From assembly GCA_036365455.1 (NCBI GenBank), contig JAWQUS010000002.1:3162001-3226000 (forward strand): a DNA stretch of 64,000 bases. Reading direction: 5' to 3'. Numbering within the stretch: the stretch's first letter is position 1; each line of letters starts with the position of its first letter. This document shows, in pieces, positions 37,723-50,419 of the stretch. Origin of the DNA: Macrosoma leucophasiata. Its lineage: Eukaryota > Arthropoda > Insecta > Lepidoptera > Hedylidae. The notes beneath the pieces were generated by a model. That model had not been told where the DNA came from. It made no database searches and worked only from the letters and a program-made list of their open reading frames with translations. A program made the position numbers and the translations under genes.

Positions 37723-40591
37723 ATTACATATTATCTGTTTCGGTTTAAAATCTAGTTTAAACTCTCAAATAGACATATTCTTTAAATGTCGACCACATTT
37801 TCTCTTCGTTATATAACGTTATTACAAATTCAATAGCTCTACTGAAATACTGAACACTAGAGCACAAAATTTAATAGAAATCCATTGAACGTAGTGATGC
37901 CCGATCGCTTGAATTGAATCGATTGTTTTAAATTAATAGTAATCGAATCGATCTTTCAAATATCGTATCAATGAAAGTTTATAAAACAAATGGTTTAACG
38001 TACATAATTAATAAGAAAATAATACAGATAGATTACAAACGACTAAGTCAATTATATTTTTTTAATAAGAACTTATTTCTTATCCCACAAACAAACAAAA
38101 CAATGAACTCAATAAGATATATCAGAAGATCACATAGGCGTATAAAAGACACGAAATGTTCATAATATACCTAATGATAGCGTTTTTATTAAGTTAGCTA
38201 TTTTATTTTCATAACGGGTCATTCGATTTTTTGTCCTATATATTAAAAATAGAATTCGATCTTAGTCTAGATCATATTGGTATAAATCGATTCAAACAAC
38301 CCTAGGATCATATTATAAATGTAAATTTTCAGAAAGATCGATTAAGAACTGGTACTATTTGTGTATGTACCAACTTTAAATTACATGGAATGATGTTGGG
38401 AATCACACATACTCAATTTTAATAAAAACAAATAGAACATTCATAATCGTAAATCGACATTTTCTCTCAGAAATTTCATCATACTGGTAAACAGTAATTT
38501 GTTTGAAATTTAACATTCGCTTTGAGTTCGATTGAAAAAATATTAATAAGAATCTACGCATTAATATGGAAATGGAATATCATCTTTCACTTTCATTTAT
38601 TCAAATATTGAAAATACCTATTTTATGATTTATGATTACAGCTGATAAACAGCTCAGAATCGAACAAACATAAAACGGAAATAAATCCAATATCTTTCTT
38701 CAAATTATCTCTGAAATTGACATTTGGATCTTCCACGTTCAAAAAAGATAATGAGAATGGAAATTAACTTTATTGAAATCAAATTTTCTGCAATTCCAGC
38801 GCATCTTCCGCAAATCTATTCCCTAGCTAGACTTTCCAAATCAATTTAGAAATTGACTGAATCAGGTCATTTGATATTGAAGTGCTGCCAACAAGGGATG
38901 GTACGGAGGTGGTTTTATCGAAACTAGAGTTCGAATTAGAGTTGGAGGCAAAAGTATTTATTGTCCACGTTATTTTAAATATAGGTATATCTTCTAGTTT
39001 TTTCTGTAATTTATGATCAGACTCTTGAATGATTCTATAAGTTTCGATTTTTCTTTTACCTTACAACAAAGAATATTCATTAATTTAAAGTAGATAATAG
39101 TTATGCTGTACCCACTCTTTACACCAAGGATCATAACGTCTGCATGGGTTCGAAGACAAAGTAGAATAAAAAACGTTCCAACTTTTCGTAATCGAGATCG
39201 AAGGTCAGTTCGAAGTTTTTGGTACCGTTCATACGCCTGTTTAGAGACGTACTTGTTTTTATAGGTGTGGTCACACGAAGATATTGTTGCTATAACGCCT
39301 CTCTAGTACTAAGTTAACACGATGGTACAGCAAAAACCAATTGACGTCAGAAACCATAAGTCCGTGTGAAAGAAGGGTAACATCCCTATTTATGATTTGA
39401 AATGCAACCAGTGGTGATGGTTCAATATTGAATTATGCGAATCTGTCATTTGGGCCGCCGTGCCGTGTTATATTCACTGATTCACGGTTCTGACCGCAAA
39501 CTGAGCTATGTTAATAACAATGTCAATAGTAGCTATTAAGCAATCTGTGAATTCATTTTATCTATTGTTTCCATGTTCCAATATTAGCTATTTGGATTGA
39601 TTTGGGATGTTTGAAGCTTGAGGATTATTCTTTGTTTAACTTTCTTAAAGTAACTTATTTGTTATGGTTTTATATTTCACCCTACTTAGTTGTTTCTCTT
39701 CTTTGTTGTTTATCTGTTGAATGAAGTTTAATTTATAAGTCATCGACGCATAAATACAAACATGGTCACGATATTTAATTACTTGGATGATAGATGTTCG
39801 TTAATGTTGTTATTTTTTAATAATCAGCTATGTCGATGAATAGGCAAAATATTTTTCATAATCCCAATCTGTCTTCATTCCATTAACTATTGATTTTTCG
39901 CCAAAGTTTTCCAACTTTAATCCCTATTCTATAATAGGAATGAAATAAATTATTGCCATTAATATCCAGTTCGCGTGCTAGCGTTATTTAGCCGAGTAAA
40001 TTTTCTATAAATACCGATGTCTAGTTAGAGGTGTTAATTGGATCGCTTGGCTGATAGATTTAATTATATTTTACGTTGACAATGTTGAGGCGTACTAATA
40101 AACCGTGTAAAAGTTATGAAATTCTGTTATTATTAACTTTAATATTTCCGTCACTAATTTACAGAGGAATGTACTTAAGACGGATGGAAAATAAATACAT
40201 ACGATAATAATATCATGTTAAATTTTGGAATTACAAGTTAGAGATAGCAGAATTTAGTAACTTTTTACAGATAGTATATTGGAAACATCAGCCACTTCTT
40301 AATATGTTATGAAATGTGAATTTGAAGTGTGAACTAGGTTTTTGTATATAAGTGAATATTTCGATGTATCGGTTTAAACGTTTAGTGCTAATAATACAAT
40401 TATTGAAACGCTACCGCTAGTGGATATTACATTTCTTTGTTGTAAATACATTGTAGGAGATACTAAACTTACGTCATTATTGTTTGTATTGATAAAATTA
40501 TAAAATTGCGTTTCTTAGAGTATCATAATTGTGAGAAATATAAGAGGATTATGTAAAATGCTTGAATAGGAGTACAATTACAATGGATACA
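37723..40591. other. Repeat-poor AT-rich DNA
   Basis: No coding exon was recognised. Open frames are short and AT-driven. Regulatory content is possible but cannot be shown from sequence alone. Confidence 0.45.
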
Positions 40592-40847
40592 TACAGTACT
40601 CAACAATTAATATTGCACATCGAGCCTGCGTAAGAGATGATCGGCTCGTTTCGACTTCGTATAGTGTTATCTCTGTTGCACACTGCCTACGTAAGCACCG
40701 ACAGTCCGGTATTGGTCAAAACTTGATCAAAATGGTCGACAAACGTCAAATAGGTACGATGCGAAAGAGGTAACGCTCTACAGACCCGAAATAAGCCGAA
40801 GTCTCCTTCCTAGGCTCGATGTGCAATATTTATTGTTAAGCACTGTA
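40592..40847 (+). mobile_element. MITE-2, intact reference copy
   Basis: Terminal inverted repeats are 36 bp with 3 mismatches: TACAGTACTCAACAATTAAT at the left and, reverse-complemented, TACAGTGCTTAACAATAAAT at the right, both continuing ATTGCACATCGAGCCT. The interior contains GTCCGGTATTGGTCAAAAC and no ORF. Confidence 0.93.
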
Positions 40848-43740
40848 CATTATTTAAATAACTGACACCGTCTGACGTTTAGAGATAACGTGAGTAATGG
40901 ATTTTATTGGTACGATTTTGTACTTACATCATTATGATGACCACACTACAGTGGCAATACGCTTCGCGAAGCTTCTTGTTACGCTGTCTACGAGTCACAG
41001 CAGAGGGCGATATTTTATAAATTATATTCGAATGACTTCATTTATACGTCATTTTCTTTTTGATTCATCAGATGCACTTGAACTCTTTACATTTTAATTT
41101 TTGCCTCTGGTGTTCAAATCATATATAATTTTAAAGTATGGATGTAAACCTGGCAGAAGTGACTTTTTATTCTTTTAAAATAACAGCTTTGATTCGACCA
41201 TGCGCAGCGCTGTTGTGGTGTTGTTCAATAAAATTATAGGACGAATTTATATTGTTAAATGTTGATTTAATACAAAGATTTTTAAAAATATTATTAATAT
41301 TATATCGATTGACTTTAAAATATGTAATTATGGTTTTTAGAGTCAACCAATACGATAAACTAAATCGGTCTAAATGTTATTTTGTTCAGACAAAGTGTTC
41401 ACTGAAACCTATAAAAATAAAACGAAGTAAAATAATGAATGCTTTATGCAAATTTTATTAATGTAGATAAAATAGTTCAATAACGGACATAATATTTACT
41501 TAGCTTTAGAAACACACAGTCAAAGTCGATTGCACTCTGCTTTTATATAAAATAAAGTATGATGTCACAATACTTTACACTTCAACGTTTTCCATCCGAA
41601 AAAAATATTAGACCCAATATTATGAATATTATAAAATATATATATATTTTTTTTGTAAAATAATACATTTAGTAATTCATTACTAAAGTTTTAAAACATG
41701 TTTTATGAATACACACTTGCAAAAAGTAATGTGATTTCTTACGGAGTTGGTAATAGTCAATAGTACTGCCATAAAGTTATGCCTACTTACGTATCAGTTC
41801 ATAGTGAGTATGTTCTTTATTAATCATTATTTTGATAAAGTTGTGTTATTCAATAGTTAATAATCGATCAATTTTAAGAACTAAATTTTCGACAAAATTA
41901 TGCCTACCCGAGCATTTGCTTTAAATATCTAGAAAAAAAACCATTATGATACGACGCTAAAAAGGCTATTGGAGGATAAGGGATATTGCAGTAATGCGCT
42001 TGTTTTTCAAAGAACAAGTCATAATATGATGAGTGGAGAAGAAGAGGATAAAAAAGGGTGAATATATGCCTATCGCAATAATATAATCATATTAAGAACT
42101 GCCTTCAGCACTGTTGCTCTAGCCTGAAACGTGCTGGTTATCGTAGAAATCGGGTGGATGATCATGTTTAAGTTCAACATAATAAATAAGGGTTGCGTGG
42201 TTATGCTAATTTTAATGTTGTTAAGTGAAGCGTCCATAATTGTTCAGCGAACCCACAAAAGTAAGAATGTTCAACCAAAAGTATTATCTTAACCCGAAAA
42301 AGAAACAGAATAATTATTTGAACAAATATTGTGTATTTTTTGATAATAATTTAAAATTAATCGTGAATAAAAAGAATATAATGAACGACTAAATCAAACT
42401 TCTCAATTTAACTAAATTTTAAATTACTCCTAATACTTTTGAATAAATTTAAATCTTTTAAATCGAAGGTATTGACTCCATCCTCATTCATTTTATGCTA
42501 CATGATTCGCTATGATATCTTTCCACCCTTCTATTCCGTAGTTTTAATCCTTCATTACTATAAATAGGACTCATGGTAAACAGCTTATTGAAATTTATTT
42601 CATATCTCTTTACTATAAAATAACAATGTTTAAAATGTCATTTTAAATGTTACTAAACTTCATTCAAATTCACTGTCGATAATTATATTTAATCAAATCA
42701 ATATAAGTTTCGTATATCATAACATCTTCAAAATTGTTTACTATGAGTCAAAATTATTCTATCAAAATTTTCTAACTATTTGATATTGTAGCAAACTCTT
42801 TTCTATTTTATTATACTCTCCCTTGGACATAGTTATCAATACGATTAGATTGTTCAGCTATTCGTCTAAGAATTTTTCATCCTGAATTTGGACCAAGAGT
42901 TCATTTCGAATTTATTTTGTTTAGAAACTTTATACGCTCTTGCACATTTTTAGACTTTTCTAAACATAGCCGGTGCAGCTACGTGCTTTTGAAGTAGTTA
43001 AAAATAGAAAAATATCTTTCGAGGTGCTTTTCCAATAGCACTTATATCTTAAATATATTGTTATTGGTCATTGGAAAAGCATCTATTGGACTGATCCATA
43101 ATTTCATACTTGTTTCTAATATTGTAGCAACTATGTCGGTTTCTTTTCACGACTAAACTACTGAACTGATTTTGAAAAATTTTATGTACGTCACAAGATA
43201 ATTTATTTTCTATTCTGAGAAAGAATTAGTTTCTTTGAGGAATATTTTAATCAAGACAATTTTAATGCTTTACACGACAATTTGGAATCTTATAAAACTG
43301 TTCAAATATGTTTGTATTAAGTTTTTGGACATTAATTTATGACTACTAAAAATGGATATTCGTAGAAATGTAATTTAAATGAGATGTTCATAGATGTAAT
43401 TAGCTATGTGTAACACCAATTAACATTATTTTAAACAAATTATGATAGACATGATAGGTATAGTATGAACGACTTGTTGAACCTGGATATTTTTTAATTA
43501 TTAATAATAAAAATACAGTAAACACCTAAGAGATACTAAACTCAGGAATTAAATATAAAGATGTTTTTTTTTTATAAGCGTCGCTTAATTTCATGTTTGT
43601 TTTGCGAATTTGATAAAAATCATAATATATTTTGTTTAAGATCTAAACTGTTTTTGTAAAATTCTGATAGGTATGTGTATATTATAATTTGAAACATAAC
43701 AATTTTTGTGTTTATTTATACTTTCAAGAACAAAATTGTA
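40848..43740. other. Repeat-poor AT-rich DNA
   Basis: No gene or RNA was recognised. 43,005-43,085 contains GGTGCTTTTCCAATAGCA and TTGGAAAAGCATCTATTGG, a weak inverted pair about 60 bases apart. Confidence 0.4.
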
Positions 43741-43800
43741 ACATGAGGCGGACTTAATGCTAAGTAGCATTCTCTGCCATTCAACCTTTGGGTTGTATAG
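43740..43800 (-). repeat. LINE 3' end fragment
   Basis: CATTCTCTGCCATTCAACCT with TTGGGTTGTATAG matches the 3' UTR element at 53.97 and 56.09 kb (TCTACCAGCCAACCTTAGGG), read on the minus strand. Confidence 0.5.
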
Positions 43801-43844
43801 AAAAAATAAAATTATTAAGTATTTCTTTTTATTTTTAAAATTAT

Positions 43845-43966
43845 TTAGTTTTTTAGCTATAGAACGCTTTGTCTTTGTCAGTTGCATTGTCAAATGGTAC
43901 AGGATAGAAAAAGGCAAAGGAGAGATTAGCAACACTTTAGCTAAAATACGTTTATGAATAAGGGGG
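43845..43966. mobile_element. MITE-1 copy, left end missing
   Basis: TTTTTTAGCTATAGAACGCT, TTTGTCTTTGTCAGTTGCAT and GTTTATGAATAAGGGGG are present. The left CCCCCTTATTC terminus is missing. Confidence 0.8.
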
Positions 43967-44610
43967 TTAGTGTATTTAGTTGTATTTAAAAATTGTCTTT
44001 AAAATTTTTATACTCTCGTTCTTACTATACCAACATGACTCATACAATATATATGAGATTTTACTTATTTGACGTGCGACAAAACATGTCACAGACAAAT
44101 AATTATTCAAATGTTTTGACGTTCGATATAGGTAATATAATGTAATATTCATTAATTGTATTTAAATTATTAAAAAATAGAAATAATTGCGTTTTAAATG
44201 GAGCTGTGAAAACGAAATATAAAATGTATATTTTATTACTAATAACGAAATTGTGTTTGTTTTTGACTTGGCGGGTTTATGGTGAGCGAATAAATGTACA
44301 AAATGGTTTTGAAGAATAAATAGTGTAAATTCTTGTTCTGGCTGTAAACTTTAGTCTAAAAGCTACGATTCTAAGCTAGACACTGACATTGAATGCCATT
44401 ATATGAATATAACAATGATACGAAGTTAAAAACAAAAAATATCATTCGAGAGTTTTGAATACAAACATGAATTTTGTAATTTGTATTCATATGAATAACT
44501 ATTCAAAATATGTTGTAATGGCAAAATGTTACGTGTTTCATTATTTGAGACCTTTCTAGACGAAAACATTGGTTTCATTTAGATGTACCAAGTAATATAA
44601 TAGTAAAGCT

Positions 44611-44893
44611 ACTGGTGGTAGAACTCCAGTGACGGAGCTCGCGGGCGTAGGCACCACCGCATTACCTCATATACTTGCCGCCAAATGGTAGTGTTCAGCA
44701 CTATCGTGTTCCGGTCAGGTGGTAATGTACGGCCCTGTAATTTCCGCCACAGAGGCACACCACAGAGGAACACCTTAGGACTCAGGAGTGGCAACGCATC
44801 TGCATTTTGACCTCTGTTCATTGTGTCTATAGGCTGCAGTCTTTACATCAATTTGAACTGCATACTTGTTTGCCACTTTTATTACAAAAAAAA
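44611..44893 (+). repeat. SINE-A copy
   Basis: It runs from ACTGGTGGTAGAACTCCAGT to CCACTTTTATTAC followed by A9. It carries a local duplication of CACAGAGG near 44,750. Confidence 0.88.
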
Positions 44894-45164
44894 AATGTAT
44901 CCAACAGAAAATTACATTGAACTATTCAATTCTCTTGATTCTACATAATTTTTAGAATTTAATTTAATTCTATTAACGACATCTAATGGAACCAATGATT
45001 CGATAAATATTTTCTAAATGTCGTGTGTGTTTAGACTCTTGTTCTTGTATCTCAATGTGTGTAGCGTAAGTCATTTTGTAGTAATGAACTGATAGTGTAA
45101 ATAGAACATTACGATAGACACACATATGGATTGTATCACACGGGACTAATGTAAACATCTACCC

Positions 45165-45293
45165 ATATTCATAAACGTACATTAGATACGTTTTAGCTAA
45201 AGAATGCTTTGTCTTTGTCAGTTGCATTGTCAAATGTGCAGGATAGAAAAAGACAAAGGAGAGATTAGCTAAAATACGTTTATGAATAAGGGG
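45165..45293. mobile_element. MITE-1 copy
   Basis: CCCATATTCATAAACGTACA at the left and ACGTTTATGAATAAGGGGG at the right are inverted ends. The interior is as in other copies with a small deletion before TTAGCTAAAATACG. TA lies on both sides (CTA|CCC, GGGG|GTA). Confidence 0.82.
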
Positions 45294-45831
45294 GTAAAAT
45301 ATAAAATTCTTATGCCAAAGTGTTTGTAACCAAACTCGTCCGAAACGGCTTGACCGATTTTTATATTTTTCTTGGCGTAATAACGTCTGACAAATCGATG
45401 AATGCAGGCTGCATGTCCGGAAAACATACGTTTCATTTTTGAGTTTTTCTGAGAGAACTTCCGGGTTAAGACGCGTGTTTTCTTACGACCCCGTTAACAA
45501 GTAAAATTATCGTAAACCGATTTTACAGACAACCAATTTTAACTATGTCTGGTGACAAAATAATATATGTATTTTTATTATAATAAAAATACATATAAGT
45601 TTGGCGAATCACTTATCATTACAATAGTCCCATTATATTCTGCGGGGTCTGTCTGTGCCTGTATTAACTATTGATGCAGTCAGAGAGAGGTCCCGCCGAA
45701 TATAACCCATTACAAAGTAGATCAAAATTCTCTAAAGGCCTCTACGTGTTGGACCCCCCATGTCCCCGCGCAAGCCTGACAAAGGTCCGGGGGTTCAAAT
45801 TGGACCCCGTGCTGACGAGAGACATAATAAT

Positions 45832-46160
45832 AATGGCAACCCATTAGTCGTCCCACTGATGGGCACGAGTCTCCCTCCTTTTTAAGGGGAGGCCTGGAGT
45901 TTATTTCACCACGCTGCTCCAATGCGGGTTGGTGGAGATACGAGTAAGTAGCCAACCCGCTATCGGATGTTTTCAAACCGCCCATAAGGCCTCCGACAAG
46001 GTTTAACGACTGCTATCTATCGATAGCAACCGGGACCAACGACTTAACGTGCCCTCCAAAGCACGGAAACGCGCATTTTGATTTGCCACTAGCGAACACC
46101 CATCACACACCCGACCGCGCCAGTATCGCTTAACCGAGTTGATCGCTTACGATCAACAAG
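45832..46160 (-). repeat. SINE-5S copy, head partly truncated
   Basis: Short ATA repeats, then TGGCAACCCATTAGTCGTCC to CACCCATCACACACCCGACC and GCTTAACCGAGTTGATCGC. The outer part of the 5S head (GAAGCGCGCATGGCCC) is absent. Confidence 0.85.
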
Positions 46161-46219
46161 GTATTAAATACGGCAAGTCATACGTAAAATGGTTGATTTT
46201 ACAATAAAGCTTTAAGTAG

Positions 46220-46585
46220 CTGTTTCTGGTGCCAATACCTCAACACAGTCATCCGCCCGAGAGTCGTACGTTGCCGCGCTAGATCCTGCATCACCGGGGC
46301 ATATTTAATTTAGAACAGAACCAACTGTAAGCGGCACGCGGGGGAATAGCTGAAGGAGTAAAAAAAAATCACAGCGAGTTTCCCCTGTGTACCAGCATCC
46401 CTACAATTATCACGCCTCCGACGTTTCGGGGGGCAGATAGGCCCGGGAAATGAGGAAGCCTCGATCCTCGAACCATCTCCCCTTTCTGTTGCGCATCACG
46501 CGCGGAGGGAGGGATGATGATTAGTCAATCAAGGTGCCAACACCTTGTTGCGGCTCGTTTTCTTTACGTGGACGCTTGTAAATAG
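46220..46585. repeat. GC-rich block, possible LINE 5' region
   Basis: This ~360-bp segment is much richer in G+C than its surroundings (CCGCCCGAGAGTCGTACGTT, CCGACGTTTCGGGGGGCAGA, GCGCATCACGCGCGGAGGGA). On the minus strand GATGGTTCGAGGATCGAGGC and an AACAAGGTGTTGGCACCTTG palindrome are seen. No ORF was recognised. It resembles the 5' UTR of a LINE more than host DNA, but this is uncertain. Confidence 0.4.
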
Positions 46586-46828
46586 GAAGGAGACAAAACA
46601 TTGCGATTCAATTTTATTAAGAGATTATCAGTAATGTACTAATATTTATTATTATTTTTGTTGTAGTAAGCTTAGAGAGATTAAAAATAATTATATTACT
46701 ATAATTAACTGTTCAAATGTTATTCAAATAAGTTCTATTTAGATAACATGGATATTTCTCTGATAACATGGTCCCGTGTGATGACCTTTTTATTTCTTAA
46801 CTATTAGATATAAGCATTTGATAAATTA

Positions 46829-46872
46829 AAAATAATACCTTAAGGGCCAACAGGCCCTTAAGGTATTATTTT
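46829..46872. repeat. Perfect 20-bp hairpin with AACA loop
   Basis: AAAATAATACCTTAAGGGCC, loop AACA, then GGCCCTTAAGGTATTATTTT. The stem is 20 of 20 bp and nothing similar is seen elsewhere in the window. Confidence 0.95.
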
Positions 46873-47372
46873 AAGACATCACCACTTGCTGATAAAGTCC
46901 CTGATAGCCGACTAAGAAGCTATCTACAATATAAACTTTAACTTCCGGTTTCACAAGTTACGGATACAAATATCTGGCAAATAAACTATAGGTTATGTTA
47001 TCTATCAGCCAAATCAAATGTCTGCTATAGACGTTAAGAAATATCTGGGAGATAAACTAATATGTAGTTATGTTATCAGCCAAATCCAGCGTCTTATAAG
47101 GACAATAACTGATGGATAACAAAAGATTAGCACCGAAGTTTTAAGGGCAGTCAGTCAATCGAACAATATATATCGTTTCTGAATTATTACCCAAATTTTC
47201 TATCAGACGCTTATATCTGTAGAAAAAAATAAATGACACTAATGCCAATTTAATTTAGTTTGCTAAGCCGTCCGCCTTCAAAAGTATTTAGTTGATCACA
47301 TTTCAACTATTCTATACTGTTCGTGTTTTATCCTCTTCACTGTTATTTTATAGGTTGCGCCGAACTTTTAGT

Positions 47373-47726
47373 GTGTAAACACACTATGCCGAATCTACGC
47401 TACGGAAGTTCGGCGGCTGATTTTACGTCCCGACGTATTCGGCTGATATGACAATATAAGCGCCGAACTTACGCGGCAGAACTTCAGTTCAATACGGTGT
47501 GTGTCGGCATAGTGTGTGGATTCAGCAATCGAACTAAACTTCGGTCGTACGCCCGACCGAAGTTACGCTGTTCACTATAGCGCAGCGTAATTTCGACATA
47601 GTGTGTCGTCAGCAAAGATTGCATGTAGTATTATAATAAATCTATGGTCGTCAGTAATTCAAATATCATTACAGGCGTAATAGTGCCGAACTTCCGTCTC
47701 GTAGCTTCGGCAAAGTGTGTTTACAC
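47373..47726. mobile_element. TIR element / MITE-4
   Basis: GTGTAAACACACTATGCCGA at the left and, reverse-complemented, GTGTAAACACACTTTGCCGA at the right are 21-bp ends with one mismatch. The 354-bp interior is rich in short palindromes (ACTTCGGTCG-TACGC-CCGACCGAAGT at ~47,549) and CCGAACTT repeats. It has no ORF. Confidence 0.85.
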
Positions 47727-47731
47727 GCTTA

Positions 47732-48254
47732 GGGCCGGCACCCACTGACGGCGTGGCACGGCATGCTGTCTGTCTATTTATGCTTTCGCATCTCGCGGCT
47801 TGACATAGGATCTTGTGGCAAGAAGGTAGACTAACAGTTTAGACTAACGTGTTTCGACACGTTCCTTTGTTCAGGCGCTCGCACTAGCCGCTAAAAATGC
47901 CGCCCGAACGAGCTAGATTCAACCTTATTTTTTTACCGTTAGCACTCAATAGTCTTAGAAATTAAAAAAAATAGAATTTTCAGGAATTGAACCTGTACGT
48001 TTCACAAGCTCCAGTGGTGTGCCGTGTTATCTTGTTGTATGTCACGATGTATCATAGTATCATGGAGAATGACGAGACATACCATGACATACAATGCTAA
48101 GTCGCGTCATCCCACGAGATGATTCTGATGTATTCGTAATAAATTAATGTATTATTATTGCTAAAGTCATGGAATTAAGGTTGAAAATAATTTGTCCATG
48201 AAATAAATCCTTCACCGTACCGTGCCGTGCTGCACCATCGATGGGCGTCGGCCC
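47732..48254. mobile_element. PIF/Harbinger-like MITE
   Basis: GGGCCGGCACCCACTGACGG with GCGTGGCACGGCA at the left is mirrored by TGCCGTGCTGCACCATCGAT and GGGCGTCGGCCC at the right. TTA flanks both ends (47,729-47,731 and 48,255-48,257). GGGCC termini and a 3-bp TTA duplication fit the PIF/Harbinger superfamily. No transposase is present, so it is non-autonomous (523 bp). Confidence 0.82.
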
Positions 48255-48257
48255 TTA

Positions 48258-48925
48258 TAGTATATCATTATCACTGATATACAATTTCAAAAATAACAAA
48301 TAGTATTCTTGTACTTTTATATCATTAGGTCCCTCTAACGTAAATGATAAAATCCAAAAATGCTTTTCTCGATACACCATACGCGACTAACCAATCCAGT
48401 TAACCAATCTTATTAGTTTTGACTTTACCTACTAACTTAGGTAACTTACTACATGTTTTTTGTAATGTTATAAGATACAAAAACTAAAAGTTGGGCGCGA
48501 CTTATAATTATGTCTAATAATAAAAATGTTTCAATATATAATTATGTATATGACATCGAATTAAAAATGTAATAAAAGTATTATTATTAAGTTTGTTTTG
48601 GTGTTTCATTTAGAATCCATTACAGTTTAATGCACATTCACCTATTCTTAATAGGTATAAAAAACATTGCGTTTCAAAAATGATACACACACTTACAGAC
48701 ATATAAAAATAGAAAGTGAAGTAAGTATTAAAACCACACCACGCTACCTAGTAGGTACAATTTGGTGGTTATTGAAAAATGAATTATAATTTAAAAATGA
48801 ATGTAGAGGGGACACGGGCGCTTTGTAAGAACCGGGATATTTATGGCTACACGTGCTCCCCCTCTGAGAGTCTTTACGCGAAAATACAAATATGTTGGAC
48901 TATTTTTTTCTATCTGAAGGTTGAC
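48258..48925. other. Unassigned AT-rich DNA
   Basis: No gene is recognised. 48,800-48,850 (GGGACACGGGCGCTTTGTAA, GAACCGGGATATTTATGGC) looks like a worn LINE-R end. Confidence 0.4.
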
Positions 48926-49055
48926 AGACAAGCAAACGGGCCACCTGATGGAAAGTGGTCACCATCGCCTATGAACATTTGCAACACCAGGGGAGTTGTC
49001 AACGCGCTGCCAGCCCTGAAGGACTCTTTTGACGCCATTTTTGAAGAACCCTATA
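48925..49055 (+). repeat. Common lepidopteran repeat fragment
   Basis: CGGGCCACCTGATGGAAAGT, GCAACACCAGGGGAGTTGTC and GCTGCCAGCCCTGAAGGACT are shared with 17,690-17,770. The plus-strand open frame spanning it (48,779-49,114) is therefore not considered a gene. Confidence 0.65.
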
Positions 49056-50415
49056 TGAGTGAATTTCAACAACTACGATTTTTTCCTAATTTTGGTGGAA
49101 ATTTTTGTTTTTGAATTTATCAGTAATTCTTATTATTTATTTTCAAGAATTACCTATCGAGTTATAAAAAATGTAAGAGTCTATTTAATACTAAAAACTT
49201 CTAATATATTGTCAACACCGGAATTTGTAAGACACCAAAATTGATACCCGACTCCAAAGTTAGTAAATATGGGAACAAAATTGTTTTGCTACAACGTAAT
49301 TTTAATTAATCAATAAATCCTCATAATTTTAATGAATTAACCTTTTTATTAAAATGAAAAATAAACTTTATTTTTATTTTTTTCGCAAATTTTCTAGTTT
49401 GAAAAAAATTAACATTTTTTTTACTTTTCTCCTCTTTTCTGCAACCCTTATCCTCTCCAAGTACTCCGCGTGTGTTAACTTCGACTTTTTCCTAGCATGC
49501 AGAAATATTAATAATTTTGGTGTAGCAAAATAATTCTTGTCATACGTAAAACACCACCACAATCACCAAAATTGGACCACCAAAATTAGAAACTTGTATA
49601 AAATATTTATTAAAAAAAATATCACTAAACATACAATAATTATATTTGTGTCATATTGAAATGATACCAAACCTTTATATAATAAATATGTATTAAAACA
49701 CATACTCTTAAAAGGAACGATTCAAAACATCACACCAATATTGCACTTTTTTTGTCCGATTACTTTGAAAAGACTGACTTTCGTTTTTGACGGGAAATAA
49801 CAACAGGATACCACGAAACTGTCATTGCTCCCCGTGAGCATCCTACTAAACGTAGAGAATGGTGGAAATGTCATCCTTAAGGATGTATTGTGTACGAGCT
49901 AATTAATTATTTTATTATTCCCACCAAAATTGTAGATTTTGCGCGGACAGCCCTTTTCGATTCCCTATAGGATAAAGTATTGCACTAAATAAAATAATAA
50001 AATTGTCATCGAATAGAATAACTAACGCTAAATAGAAATAACATTAGTTATTTCTGGTAAACCAGTGTAGTTTTATTTAAACGGTGGTTAATACAAGAAA
50101 AACAGATTGTGAACGCGCCGCCAAACTTAGAAACATGGGAAACATTTTGTTTTTTCTCTACATATGCAAGTAAATACATCGTTGAAACATGCAAATATGT
50201 AATAGTAAGAAGCACGTAGATACCCAAAAGCAAAACATTTCACCCTACATTCGATGAAAATTCTCAGGTGGCTTGGTTTTTTCCAGCACCTCCAAATTTA
50301 TCGTTATATTCCAACTAATGTAAATCTTTCTCACGAATCACTATCTATTGCTGAAAATCGCATGAATATCCGGATTTTATTTAGTTTATTGCGAACAGAC
50401 AGCTTGACAGTGGGA
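49056..50415. other. Unassigned AT-rich DNA
   Basis: No coding exon or repeat with support was found. The small Lys-rich frame at 49,374-49,562 is low-complexity. Confidence 0.4.
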
Positions 50416-50419
50416 ATTT

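Noticed and set aside
37971..38165. 64-codon Lys/Arg-rich frame
   Set aside because: Composition follows the AT-rich DNA; no family features.
48779..49114. 111-codon frame as a possible gene
   Set aside because: Much of it is a dispersed repeat also present at 17.7 kb; no family resemblance.
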